Assembly (NCBI RefSeq): GCF_008710095.1
Contig: NZ_VYKJ01000012.1
Span: forward strand, 1-64,000
Direction: 5' to 3'
Source: Affinibrenneria salicis
GTDB taxonomy: Bacteria; Pseudomonadota; Gammaproteobacteria; Enterobacterales; Enterobacteriaceae
DNA length: 64,000 nt
Part shown: one piece after another, positions 45,949 through 55,344 of the stretch
Numbering within the stretch: position 1 is the stretch's first letter
How the letters are laid out: each line of letters opens with the position of its first letter
Position numbers and translations under genes: made by a program
The notes under the pieces: generated by a model
Database searches by the model: none
Told to the model about the DNA's origin: nothing
Seen by the model: the letters and a program-made list of their open reading frames with translations, nothing else

Positions 45949-47448
45949 TCAGTCCGGCGCCCGAAAGGCCGGCCCCATCGGCATCAGGCGCAGTCCGTCG
46001 GGCAGATGTCGCCAGGGAAGCGTGGCCAGGTCCACCGGCATAAAGCCGGGCGCGGCCGCCACGATAATCCCGGCCGCGATGGCGGAGAAATCCGCGCGAA
46101 AATGTACCGCGCTTTTAACCACCAAAATGTCCTGCTGCGTAGGCTCAATACCGGCGAAGCGGAACATCGACTGATCGGCCATCTGCGCCTTGTGGGTGCT
46201 GACCACCACGCGTACGCCGTCGATACGCAGGCAGGCGCTGGGCCCCAGATCCATCTCGAAGCCGCCGAAATAGGGGCCGGTCGCGCGAAAACGGCCGGTC
46301 AGAATACGCTCCACCTCAAAGGTGGCGTTGAACGGCGGGTCGTCGCGGCGGCCGGAACGGCCGCCCAGTTCCAGCGTGAGCTGGCTGCCGGCGCCGGCAG
46401 CCAGGATGCGCGCCATCGCGGCCGGATCGACCATCAGGCCGAGGGCGGCGTTGCGCGCCTGATTGCGCACCAGCGCGCGCAGCATGCCGGTGGTGTCGGA
46501 GTTGCTGCCCGCGCCCGGGTTGTCCTGCGCATCGGCGATGACGATAGGGCGATGGCCGGCCGCGGCCTGCGCCATGGCATAGCGCACCGCGTCATCCGGC
46601 GTATAGGTTTTATCGGTGAAATGCGCTTCCGCCGCGCATACCGACTGATATAACCGATCGGCCAGTCGCTCCGCCTGCGCCTGCTGCGGCGCATAGGCCC
46701 ATACCAGCGGCGTGCAGCCGTCGAAATCCGCCGCCGGAAAGGCCATGGTGAAGGAGAGGTGCGTGTGCGGATCTTCCAGCGTCTGCAGTTCGCGATACAG
46801 ATCGCCGGCCGGCGCCGTATCGGTGCACTGCCAGCTGATGGGAATCAGGAACGGCACGCGCCGAGCCGCTTTGGCCGGCGGCCGGCCGTCGGCGATGCGG
46901 CGCATCAGCAAATCCCAGGCGCGAGCGCCGGTTGCCGCCATATCGACATGCGGATAGGTACGAAAAGCGACCAGGTAGTCGGCCTGATCCAGCATGGTCT
47001 GCGTGACGTTGGCATGCAGGTCCAGGCTCGCCACCAGCGGAATGTCCGCGCCCACCAGCGCTCTGACGCGGCGCAGCAGTTCGCCTTCGCCGTCGTCGAC
47101 GTGTTCGGCCACCATCGCGCCGTGCAGATCCAGATAGACCGCGTCCACCGGCAGCGCCGCCCTGATGCCGTCGAGGATCAGCCGCACGATGCGTTCATAG
47201 GCGTCTCGGGTCACCGGCCCGGAAGGGCTGGCCGCCGCCCACACAGTGGGGATGAGCTCGGCGCCGTGCGCCAGCGCCTGTTCGACGAAGCCGGCGGCCG
47301 GGATATTCTTGCCGCGGATCGTCGGCCATACCGTCTCTCCCTGCACCATACCCGGCCAGCCGCCGCCGTGTTCAAACATCTGCCAGTCGGCGGGACTGGG
47401 AGCAAACGTGTTGGTTTCATGCTCAAAACCGCCATATACGATACGCAC
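45949..47448 (-). CDS. M81-family metallopeptidase-like hydrolase (MlrC type)
   Basis: A 499-aa protein of the MlrC (M81) family, whose founding member cleaves linear peptides from microcystin breakdown. Metal-site segments are present: FEHETNTF, LDLHGAM, SLDLHANV and DAQDNPGAGSNSDTTG. The start is GTG at 47448 (VRIVYGGFEHE), with GAGGAG six bases upstream; the open frame to 47595 adds a stretch unlike the family. It is divergent from the ABC operon, with the TTGTCGACAA operator between. The real substrate is more likely a small peptide or amide imported by that transporter. Confidence 0.82.
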   Translation of the reverse strand: MRIVYGGFEHETNTFAPSPADWQMFEHGGGWPGMVQGETVWPTIRGKNIPAAGFVEQALAHGAELIPTVWAAASPSGPVTRDAYERIVRLILDGIRAALPVDAVYLDLHGAMVAEHVDDGEGELLRRVRALVGADIPLVASLDLHANVTQTMLDQADYLVAFRTYPHVDMAATGARAWDLLMRRIADGRPPAKAARRVPFLIPISWQCTDTAPAGDLYRELQTLEDPHTHLSFTMAFPAADFDGCTPLVWAYAPQQAQAERLADRLYQSVCAAEAHFTDKTYTPDDAVRYAMAQAAAGHRPIVIADAQDNPGAGSNSDTTGMLRALVRNQARNAALGLMVDPAAMARILAAGAGSQLTLELGGRSGRRDDPPFNATFEVERILTGRFRATGPYFGGFEMDLGPSACLRIDGVRVVVSTHKAQMADQSMFRFAGIEPTQQDILVVKSAVHFRADFSAIAAGIIVAAAPGFMPVDLATLPWRHLPDGLRLMPMGPAFRAPD

Positions 47449-47620
47449 TGTTTTCTCCTCACTGTGTTGGGCAAACGCCCGTCTGAGTCCCGCCCGCGAT
47501 GCACTGCCTGAGGGCGTCCGCGCCGGCCGGAATGCGTCAAAACGCACCAGCAGTGCGCAAAGCGCCGCTTTACCCTGGGCTGAGAGTTGGAACAAAAATT
47601 GCTTTTACTTTAGTCGTCGA

Positions 47621-47630
47621 TTGTCGACAA
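47621..47630. promoter_or_regulatory. Palindromic operator shared with the GntR gene region
   Basis: TTGTCGACAA sits between the divergent M81 and ABC-transporter genes. The same 10-bp palindrome occurs at 55300-55309 beside the GntR-family gene. FCD-type GntR proteins bind such palindromes, so it is probably that regulator's operator. Confidence 0.6.
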
Positions 47631-47681
47631 CATCGATTGAGAGCATAACGCCATTTCCACCCATTGATCCAGGAGCTTTAC

Positions 47682-49274
47682 ATGACCCGTTTGAAGTTAC
47701 CGCTACAGCGCTACGTCCGCTATGCGTTAATGGCAGCATCGTTAGGATTCAGCTCGACAATGGCTCAGGCCGAAACCATCAACGCGGTGATGCACGCCAG
47801 TTTACGCTCGCTGGATCCCAACATCACCACGGCTTACATTGTGCGCGACTACGCCTACATGGTGTACGACACGCTGCTGGCGCTCGACGCCGACAACAAG
47901 GTACAGCCGCAGATGGCGGAGAAATGGGATGTCTCGGCCGATGGAAAAACCTATACCTTCGTGCTGCGCGACGGCCTGAAGTGGCACGACGGCCAACCGG
48001 TGAAGGCCGAAGACTGCGTGGCGTCGATACAGCGCTGGGCGCAGCTGGATAAGCTGGGGCAGGTGATGAACAGTCTGCTGGACGGCATCAAGGTTATCGA
48101 CGACAAAAGCTTCGCGATGACCTTTAAACAACCGACCGCCATCGCCCTGCAGGCGTTGTCCAAATCCAGCGGCGTAGCGCCGTTCATGCTGCCTAAGCGC
48201 CTGGCCAGCCAGCCGCCGGGCGAACCGATCAAAGAGGCTATCGGCTCGGGGCCGTTCAAATTCGTCGCCGGCGAATACCGACCCGGCGTCCAGGCGGTGT
48301 TCGAAAAATTTGCCGACTATGCGCCGCGCAGCGAACCGGCCAGCGGACTGGCGGGCGGCAAGGTGGCCAAAGTGGACCGGGTGAAATGGATCTCGATGCC
48401 GGACACCATGACGTCGGTGAACGCGCTGCTTTCCGGCGAAGTGGATTTCATTGAGGACCTGCCGATGGATCTGCTGCCGATGCTGGAAAACAACGACGAA
48501 GTCACGCTGACCGAATATAAACTGCAGGGCTCGCAAAATGTGGCCCGGCTGAACTTCCTGCAGCCGCCGTTCGACAACAAGCTGATCCGTCAGGCGGCGC
48601 TGGTGGCGATGGACCAGGAAGCGGTGCTGCAGGCGCAGAGCGGCAATCCGAAATACTACCACACCTGCGCGGCGTTCTTCGGCTGCGATACCCCCTACGC
48701 CAGCGACGCCGGCGCGGCGGATCTGGTGAAAGGCAATCCGGCCAAAGCCGCGGCGTTGCTGAAGCAGGCCAACTACGACGGCACGCCGATCGTTATCCTG
48801 CACGCCACCGATGTCCAGTCGCTGGCCGCGATGCCGCCGGTGTTCGCCCAGGCGCTGCGCCAGGCCGGTTTTAAGGTACAGTTGCAGGCGATGGACTGGC
48901 AGACCGTGACGGTGCGCCGGGCGTCGAAAGAGAAGCCGGCCAACGGCGGCTGGAATATCTTCAGCACCTATAACACCATCGCCGATATTTCCGATCCGGT
49001 GGGCTCGATCACCGCGGCGGCCAATGGGCCGAAGGCCTGGTTCGGCTGGCCGGATTTCCCGGCGGCCGAGGCGCTGCGCCTGAAAATCGCGCTCAGCACC
49101 CGCGAAGAGGAGAAAAAGGACTACGCCGAACAACTGCAGAAAATTCTGCTGGATGAGGCGGCCGCCATTCCTTTGGGCGAGCGTTCGGTGGTGACGGCGC
49201 GTCGCGCCACGGTTAAAGATCAGGTGAATACCACGGTGCCGGTGTTCTGGAATATGACCAAAAACGGTGGCTGA
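47682..49274 (+). CDS. Dipeptide-type ABC transporter substrate-binding protein
   Basis: A 530-aa periplasmic binding protein of the SBP_bac_5 (DppA/OppA) class. A signal peptide is visible (basic RLKLPLQRYVRY, hydrophobic core, predicted cleavage after SSTMAQA). The mature protein has the usual DPNITTAY, MAEKWDVSADGKTYTFVLRDGLKWHDG and IGSGPFKF motifs. AGGAG precedes the ATG at 47682. First gene of a five-gene operon. Ligand unknown; peptides, opines and amine-like compounds are all carried by this class. Confidence 0.9.
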   Translation: MTRLKLPLQRYVRYALMAASLGFSSTMAQAETINAVMHASLRSLDPNITTAYIVRDYAYMVYDTLLALDADNKVQPQMAEKWDVSADGKTYTFVLRDGLKWHDGQPVKAEDCVASIQRWAQLDKLGQVMNSLLDGIKVIDDKSFAMTFKQPTAIALQALSKSSGVAPFMLPKRLASQPPGEPIKEAIGSGPFKFVAGEYRPGVQAVFEKFADYAPRSEPASGLAGGKVAKVDRVKWISMPDTMTSVNALLSGEVDFIEDLPMDLLPMLENNDEVTLTEYKLQGSQNVARLNFLQPPFDNKLIRQAALVAMDQEAVLQAQSGNPKYYHTCAAFFGCDTPYASDAGAADLVKGNPAKAAALLKQANYDGTPIVILHATDVQSLAAMPPVFAQALRQAGFKVQLQAMDWQTVTVRRASKEKPANGGWNIFSTYNTIADISDPVGSITAAANGPKAWFGWPDFPAAEALRLKIALSTREEEKKDYAEQLQKILLDEAAAIPLGERSVVTARRATVKDQVNTTVPVFWNMTKNGG

Positions 49275-49343
49275 GTCGGGCGACGTCCGGTCTCGCCGGG
49301 CGTCGCGCCCGCTTATTCCCGATATATTGAACAGGTAATGACT

Positions 49344-50285
49344 ATGCCAGGATTTATTTTACGACGTCTGGCGGCGACGCTGCCGGTACTGGGTATCGTG
49401 GCGATCATCGTTTTTATGCTGTTGCGCCTGACCTCGGGCGACCCCGCGCTGATCCTGGCCGGCGACAGCGCCACCCCGGAACAGCTGGATAGCATTCGCG
49501 CCACCATGGGGCTGGATAAACCCGTGCTGCAGCAGTTTGTCATCTGGGCCGGCGGACTGCTGCGCGGCGATCTGGGCGTTTCGCTGATCTCCGGCCTGCC
49601 GGTATCGTCGATGATCGCCGATCGCTTTGGTCCTTCGCTGGCGCTCTGTCTTTCGACCATTATCGTCGCCGTCGCCGTGGCCATCCCGCTCGGCATCGCG
49701 GCCGCCTGGCGTCAGGGTAAGCCGCTGGACCGCATCATCATGGCCGGCTCGGTGGTCGGTTTCTCGGTGCCGGTGTTCATCTTCGGCTATACCTTGATCC
49801 TGCTGTTCGCCCGCTGGCTGGGCTGGCTGCCGGTGCAGGGCTATCGGCCGCTGAGCGAAGGCCTTTGGCCGTTTGCCGAGCGGCTGATCCTGCCGACGCT
49901 GGCGCTGAGCACCGCCTATATCGCGCTGATCGCGCGTATCGTGCGCACCAGCGTGATCGAGGTGATGGGCGAAGACTTCATCCGCACCGCGCGGGCCAAA
50001 GGCCTGAAAGAGAGCGGGGTGCTGTTCAATCATGCGCTGCGCAACGCGGCGGTGCCGATCGTCACCATTATCGGCGTCAGTATCGCCATGCTGATCGGCG
50101 GCGTGGTGGTGACCGAGTCGGTGTTCAATATTCCCGGCCTGGGCCGGCTGGTGCTGGAGTCGGTGCAGGCGCGCGACTACCCAATCATTCAGGCGCTGAT
50201 CCTGATTTTTTCCGCCCTGTATATCGTGATTAACCTGATCATCGATCTGCTCTATGCGCTGATTGATCCCCGAATCCGCTACTGA
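49344..50285 (+). CDS. Dipeptide-type ABC transporter permease (DppB-like)
   Basis: A 313-aa inner-membrane protein with about six helices. The N-terminal FILRRLAATLPVL and the EAA loop (EDFIRTARAKGLKESGVLFNHALRNA) identify a DppB-type permease. ATG at 49344 is eight bases after AGG; an alternative ATG lies two codons upstream at 49338. Confidence 0.92.
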   Translation: MPGFILRRLAATLPVLGIVAIIVFMLLRLTSGDPALILAGDSATPEQLDSIRATMGLDKPVLQQFVIWAGGLLRGDLGVSLISGLPVSSMIADRFGPSLALCLSTIIVAVAVAIPLGIAAAWRQGKPLDRIIMAGSVVGFSVPVFIFGYTLILLFARWLGWLPVQGYRPLSEGLWPFAERLILPTLALSTAYIALIARIVRTSVIEVMGEDFIRTARAKGLKESGVLFNHALRNAAVPIVTIIGVSIAMLIGGVVVTESVFNIPGLGRLVLESVQARDYPIIQALILIFSALYIVINLIIDLLYALIDPRIRY

Positions 50286-50304
50286 ACCGACAGGAGAGTA
50301 AACG

Positions 50305-51183
50305 ATGAGTTCAGAAACCGTGATCGAGGCGCCGGCGGCGCCGGGCGGACTGGCGGCTCAACTGCGCGCCAGTCTGCTGAGCTGGCCGGTGCTGTCGGCC
50401 TGTATTGTCTTGCTGTTGGTGATTGCGCTGGCGCTGCTGGCGCCGTGGGTCAGCCACTGGAATCCGATCGATATCGATCCGTCGCAGCGGCTGAAGCCGC
50501 CGTCGTCGCAGCACTGGCTGGGTACCGATGCGCTGGGGCGCGATATCTTCTCCCGCGTGGCTTACGGCGCGCGCCAGTCGCTGGTGGTCGGCATCGGCGC
50601 CGTGTGCATTAGCGTGCTGATCGGGCTGGTGATTGGCGTTATCGCCGGCTATTTTCGCCTGGTGGACGCGGTGGCGATGCGCGTGATGGACGGCCTGATG
50701 GCGATTCCCGGCATTTTGCTGGCCATCGCGCTGGTGTCGCTGTCGGGCGCCAGTCTGTTTACCGTGCTGGTCGCCATCTCCATTCCTGAAATCCCGCGGG
50801 TGGTGCGCATGGTGCGCAGCGTCATCATGGGCGTGCGCAATGAATCGTACGTCGAGGCGGCGATTATTCTCGGCACCCCGGTGCCGACCATTATGTGGCG
50901 CCATATGCTGCCTTCCACCCTGGCGCCGCTGATTGTGCAGGGTACCTATATTTTTGCGTCCGCCATTCTGACCGAGGCGATCCTCAGTTTTCTCGGGGCG
51001 GGCATTCCGCCCGAAATTCCGTCGTGGGGCAATATCATGGCCGAAGGCCGGGTCTACTTTATGATGCTGCCGGGCATGATCCTGTATCCGGGCATCCTGG
51101 TGTCTCTGACGGTGCTGAGCGTGAATGTACTGGGCGATGCGGTGCGCGACGCGCTCGATCCCCGCATGGCGAAACGGTTGTAA
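50305..51183 (+). CDS. Dipeptide-type ABC transporter permease (DppC-like)
   Basis: A 292-aa partner permease. LGTDALGRDIFSRVAYGARQSL and the EAA loop (NESYVEAAIILGTPVPTIMWRHMLP) are DppC-class signatures. AGGAGAG precedes the ATG. It begins 19 bp after the DppB-like gene. Confidence 0.92.
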   Translation: MSSETVIEAPAAPGGLAAQLRASLLSWPVLSACIVLLLVIALALLAPWVSHWNPIDIDPSQRLKPPSSQHWLGTDALGRDIFSRVAYGARQSLVVGIGAVCISVLIGLVIGVIAGYFRLVDAVAMRVMDGLMAIPGILLAIALVSLSGASLFTVLVAISIPEIPRVVRMVRSVIMGVRNESYVEAAIILGTPVPTIMWRHMLPSTLAPLIVQGTYIFASAILTEAILSFLGAGIPPEIPSWGNIMAEGRVYFMMLPGMILYPGILVSLTVLSVNVLGDAVRDALDPRMAKRL

Positions 51184-51223
51184 CTCTGGGCGCTAACGCA
51201 GGTTGACTGCAACGGGAGAATTC

Positions 51224-52891
51224 ATGAAGCAAACTCAATCCTCTGACGCGGCCCCGGTACTGGATGTGCGTGCGGTGACCGTGAAAACCGGCCGCGCCGG
51301 CGAAGGCCGCGCGGTGGTGGAAAATATTTCCTGGCAGGCGTACGCCGGCGAAACCGTCTGCATCGTCGGCGAGTCCGGCTCGGGCAAATCGGTGACGTCG
51401 CTGGCGGTTATGGGGCTGCTGCCGGACGGCGCGCTGAGCGTGACCGGCGGTAGCATTCTGGTCGACGGCGAAGACGTGGTGCAGGCCGGCGCGTCGCGCA
51501 TGCGCGCGCTGCGCGCCTCGACCATCGGCATGGTGTTTCAGGAGCCGATGACCGCGCTGAATCCGGTGCAGCGCGTGGGTATGCAGATCGATGAAGTGCT
51601 GCGTATTCACACCCGCCAGCCGGCACCGGCGCGCAAAAAACAGATTATGGCGATGCTGGCGGCGGTTCATCTGCCGGATATCGAACGTATTTATCATAGC
51701 TATCCGCACCAGCTGTCCGGCGGCCAGCGACAGCGCATCGTGATCGCCATGGCGCTGATCCTTAAGCCGCGGGTGCTGATCTGCGACGAACCGACCACCG
51801 CGCTGGACGTCACCACGCAGAAGCAGATCCTGACGCTGATTAAAGAGCTGCAGCGCGACCAGCAGACCGCGGTGATCTTTATTACCCATGATTTCGGCGT
51901 GGTATCGGAAATCGCCGACCGCATCGTCGTGATGAATCGCGGCGCGCTGGTGGAAAGCGGCAGCCGCGATGACATCCTGATGCGGCCCGCCGAGCCGTAC
52001 ACGCGCATGCTGGTCTCCTCGGTGCCCAGCCTGTTGCCGCGCCACACCGAGCGGCCGCAGGCGCCGGACGCCATTGAGGTGGTCGGGCTGGATAAGATCT
52101 ACGAAGAGAAAAAATTTATGGGCCCGACCCGGCGCGTGGTGGCGGCCAACAACGTCAGCTTCCGCATTCGTCGCGGCGAGGTGCTCGGCGTCGTGGGCGA
52201 ATCGGGTTCCGGCAAGTCATCGGTGGCGCGCTGCCTGGTGCGGCTGCAGGAGCCGAGCGGCGGCAGCATTATGCTGGGCGCGGTGGATCTGGTGAAAACC
52301 CGCGAGTCGGAGATGCGCCGGCTGCGGCGCAAAATTCAGTTCATCTTCCAGGATCCGTACCGTTCGCTCAATCCGCGCCGCACGGTGGGCGACTCGCTGA
52401 TCGAAGGGCTGATTAATTTCGGCGTCGCGCGCGCCGGGGCGCTGGACACCGCCGCTAAAGCGCTGGAGCTGGTAGGGCTGTCGGCCGACGTTATGACGCG
52501 CTATCCGCACCAGTTTTCCGGCGGCCAACGCCAGCGGCTGTGCATCGCGCGCGCGGTGGTGATGGAGCCGGATGTACTGGTGGCCGATGAGGCGGTTTCG
52601 GCGCTCGATGTCTCGGTGCAGGCTCAGGTACTGGATCTGCTGGAGGATATTCGCCGGCGCACCGGCGTGGCGATTCTGTTTATCACCCACGATCTGCGGG
52701 TGGCGGCGCAAATATGCCATTCGATCGTGGTGATGCAAAAAGGCGAGATCGTCGAAGCCGGCGACGCCGTCACGGTGCTGAGCCGGCCGGCGCATAGCTA
52801 TACGCGCACGCTGATTGAAGCCGCGCCCGGGCGGAACTGGGATTTTCAACATTTTTGTCCGGCGGGCGCGCAGCCCGACCTGAACGGTTAG
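51224..52891 (+). CDS. Dual-ATPase subunit of the dipeptide-type ABC transporter
   Basis: A 555-aa fusion of DppD- and DppF-like ATPases, both expected to be active. First half: Walker A GESGSGKS, signature LSGGQRQR, Walker B VLICDEPTTALD. Second half: GESGSGKS, FSGGQRQR, VLVADEAVSALD. GGGAG lies before the ATG at 51224. Such fused dual ATPases are common in alpha- and gammaproteobacterial peptide importers. Confidence 0.93.
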   Translation: MKQTQSSDAAPVLDVRAVTVKTGRAGEGRAVVENISWQAYAGETVCIVGESGSGKSVTSLAVMGLLPDGALSVTGGSILVDGEDVVQAGASRMRALRASTIGMVFQEPMTALNPVQRVGMQIDEVLRIHTRQPAPARKKQIMAMLAAVHLPDIERIYHSYPHQLSGGQRQRIVIAMALILKPRVLICDEPTTALDVTTQKQILTLIKELQRDQQTAVIFITHDFGVVSEIADRIVVMNRGALVESGSRDDILMRPAEPYTRMLVSSVPSLLPRHTERPQAPDAIEVVGLDKIYEEKKFMGPTRRVVAANNVSFRIRRGEVLGVVGESGSGKSSVARCLVRLQEPSGGSIMLGAVDLVKTRESEMRRLRRKIQFIFQDPYRSLNPRRTVGDSLIEGLINFGVARAGALDTAAKALELVGLSADVMTRYPHQFSGGQRQRLCIARAVVMEPDVLVADEAVSALDVSVQAQVLDLLEDIRRRTGVAILFITHDLRVAAQICHSIVVMQKGEIVEAGDAVTVLSRPAHSYTRTLIEAAPGRNWDFQHFCPAGAQPDLNG

Positions 52892-52963
52892 CTCCGCGCG
52901 GCGAGACGCGCCGCTGCCCGGCTATTGGTATTTCCGCTGTTCTTCTTCAACAAGGAAAATCGC

Positions 52964-54367
52964 ATGAATGATATACCCGAACTCTGGCGGCTGTCGGCGC
53001 AGGAAATCGCCAGCCTGGTGCAGCTGCGCGATATCAGCGCCGACGAGGTGGCGCAGGCTTGCCTGCAGCGGCTGGAACGCGTTAACCCGGCGATTAACGC
53101 AGTGGTGGAGTACCGGCCGGAAGAGACGCTGGCGCAGGCGCGCGAAGTGGACAGAAAACTGGCCGCCGGCGAGGACGCCGGTCCGCTGGCCGGCGTGCCG
53201 GTCAGCATTAAAGTCAATGTAGACCAGACCGGTTACGCCACCACCAACGGGCTGAAGGGGCAGCGACATCTGATCGCCACGCGCGATAATCCGGTGGTGG
53301 CCAGCCTGCTGCAGGCGGGCGCGCTCAGCATCGGCCGCACCAATACGCCGGCGTTCAGCTATCGCTGGTTTACCAGCAATCAGCTGCACGGCGCCACCCT
53401 GAATCCGCGCAACGCCGCGCTGACGCCGGGCGGTTCATCCGGCGGCGCGGCCGCATCGGTGGCGGCGGGCATCGCCGCCATCGGCCACGGCACCGATATC
53501 GCCGGATCGATCCGCTACCCGGCCTACGCCTGCGGCGTGCACGGCCTGCGTCCTTCGTTTGGCCGCATCGCCGCCTGGAACGCCTCCGGCGCCGAGCGCA
53601 CCATCGGCGGCCAGATTATGGCGGTCTCCGGACCGATCGCGCGCAGCGTGGCGGATCTGTCGCTGGCGTTGCGCGCTATGTCGGTCGGCAGCGTCGACGA
53701 TCCCTGGTGGGTGCCGGCGCCGCTGCAGGGGCCGGATATGCCGCGCCGCGCCGCGGTTTGTCTGCGCCCGGACGGCATCGACACCGCGCCGGAAATCTGT
53801 CGGGCGCTGCTGGAGTCGGCCGATAAACTGCGCGATGCCGGCTGGATCGTCGATGAAGTGGACGAACTGATATCGCTGGAGGAGGCCGTCGCCATCCAGA
53901 TCGCGCTGTGGATGGGCGACGGCTATGAGAAGCTGGTCGCGGCGGCGCAGCAGGAGGGCGATCCGGGCGCGATCGCCGCGCTGGCCGGGCAGAAGGCGCT
54001 GGCGGAGAGCGTTACGCTCGCGGATTTCTCCGGGGCGCTGTCGCGCCGGCTGGGCATCGCCCGCCAGTGGGCGCAGTTTCTGCAGCGTTATCCGGTGGTG
54101 CTGCTGCCGGTCAGCGCGTCGCTGCCGTTCGCCAGCGATCTGGATCTGCAGGGCGAAGCGGCGTATCGCCAGGTCTGGCGTGCGCAGTTGCCGATGATCG
54201 GTCTGCCGCTGACCGGACTGCCGGCGCTGAGTCTGTGTACCGGCTATCTGGCCGATAATACTCCGCTGGGGATCCAGATCGTCGCCGGGCGTTTCCGTGA
54301 GGATCTGTGTCTGGCGGCGGGCGCGGATATCGAGGCGCGCAGTCCCCGTCTGCCGCTGGCGGAGTAA
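52964..54367 (+). CDS. Amidase (amidase-signature family)
   Basis: A 467-aa hydrolase of C-N bonds. The Ser-cisSer-Lys triad is visible: Lys83 in GVPVSIKVN, the cis-serine in TPGGSSGGAA, and the nucleophile serine in GTDIAGSIRYPA. It has no signal peptide, so it acts in the cytoplasm on an imported amide. AAGGAAA precedes the ATG at 52964. Last gene of the transporter operon and convergent with the GntR gene. The precise amide is unknown; the fold is shared with GatA and urea amidolyases, but context argues against GatA. Confidence 0.88.
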   Translation: MNDIPELWRLSAQEIASLVQLRDISADEVAQACLQRLERVNPAINAVVEYRPEETLAQAREVDRKLAAGEDAGPLAGVPVSIKVNVDQTGYATTNGLKGQRHLIATRDNPVVASLLQAGALSIGRTNTPAFSYRWFTSNQLHGATLNPRNAALTPGGSSGGAAASVAAGIAAIGHGTDIAGSIRYPAYACGVHGLRPSFGRIAAWNASGAERTIGGQIMAVSGPIARSVADLSLALRAMSVGSVDDPWWVPAPLQGPDMPRRAAVCLRPDGIDTAPEICRALLESADKLRDAGWIVDEVDELISLEEAVAIQIALWMGDGYEKLVAAAQQEGDPGAIAALAGQKALAESVTLADFSGALSRRLGIARQWAQFLQRYPVVLLPVSASLPFASDLDLQGEAAYRQVWRAQLPMIGLPLTGLPALSLCTGYLADNTPLGIQIVAGRFREDLCLAAGADIEARSPRLPLAE

Positions 54368-54515
54368 CGGCGTCGGTCGCCCGTCCCGCCGGCGCCGGCC
54401 GTTCGTCGCGAAACCGGGCGCCGGCCAATCGTCGTGCGTTGGCGCAGACGGCGCTCGGGCGACAGGCCGCCCGGATTTAAAACGACGAATGAGGCCGCCC
54501 GGCCGGCGCCGGCGT

Positions 54516-55217
54516 TTAGTCGGCGCGCGCGGTCTGAGACGCGCCCTGCTGGCGCAGCCACTCGGCCAGACGCTTGCCTTCGGTTTCGTTGTGCAGCCAC
54601 GCCTCGTCCGACGCGCGTCGCCCGTCGCCCGCCAGCAGCGCGTCGACCATCGGCGTGTGCTGCGACAGGATATCGGCGGGGCCGTCCGACGCGCGGGCGT
54701 TGCTGGTGGCGATATACAGGCGCACCTGCTGCTCGACCAGTTTGTACTGATGGGCCAGCCGATCGTGACCGGCCGCGTCGACGATGGTGCGGTGCAGATT
54801 GATGTCGCTGTCGTTGATGTCATTGATGTCGCCGGCGGCGCAACTGGCCTGCAGACGCCGCCAGGCCTGTTCGATGGCCGCGCGCGGCGCCGACTCGTCG
54901 CGCTCCGCGGCCAGCCGGGCGGCCAGCCCTTCCAGACTGCCGCGTAGCGTCCACAGCTCCCAGACGTCGGTGGTGGACAGCGAGGTAACCTCCCAGCCGG
55001 TGTAGGGGATCTGTACCAAAATGCCTTCCCCGGCCAGCCGCTGGAACGCGCTGCGCACCGTGGCTCTGCCCACGCCCAGCTGCCGGGCCAGCGCGGTCTC
55101 GGTCAGCCGTTCCCCCGGACTGACCGCGCCGGACAGAATATACTCGCGCAGGCTGTCGGCGGTTCGGGTTTCAATGGAGTTTTTGGTCAGAGGGCGCAGG
55201 CCAGGCGTTTTCATCAT
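54516..55217 (-). CDS. GntR-family (FCD) transcriptional regulator
   Basis: A 233-aa regulator: N-terminal winged HTH (TADSLREYILSGAVSPGERLTETALARQLGVGRATVRSAFQRLAGEG) and a helical FCD ligand-binding domain with the metal-site histidines in LHRTIVDAAGHDRL. Divergent from the kinase gene across a perfect 15-bp inverted repeat (55260-55316), it most likely controls itself, the kinase operon and, via the same palindrome, the transporter genes. The 148-bp space to the convergent amidase is GC-rich with imperfect inverted repeats. Confidence 0.88.
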   Translation of the reverse strand: MMKTPGLRPLTKNSIETRTADSLREYILSGAVSPGERLTETALARQLGVGRATVRSAFQRLAGEGILVQIPYTGWEVTSLSTTDVWELWTLRGSLEGLAARLAAERDESAPRAAIEQAWRRLQASCAAGDINDINDSDINLHRTIVDAAGHDRLAHQYKLVEQQVRLYIATSNARASDGPADILSQHTPMVDALLAGDGRRASDEAWLHNETEGKRLAEWLRQQGASQTARAD

Positions 55218-55259
55218 CAGGTCTTACTTGTCGGGAAAGCTGAATTATAGAAGAGGTTA

Positions 55260-55316
55260 TTGACGATTGTCGACTCTGTGCTTGCTTTGCATTGTAATAT
55301 TGTCGACAATCGTCAA
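55260..55316. promoter_or_regulatory. Paired operators: perfect 15-bp inverted repeat
   Basis: TTGACGATTGTCGAC (55260-55274) and its exact reverse complement (55302-55316) are separated by 27 bp in the gap between the GntR gene and the kinase gene. The second arm contains the 12-bp palindrome ATTGTCGACAAT. Each arm would carry one regulator dimer, one near each divergent start. Confidence 0.75.
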
Positions 55317-55344
55317 TGTTTGAAATGAAACAGGAAGGTGGACG

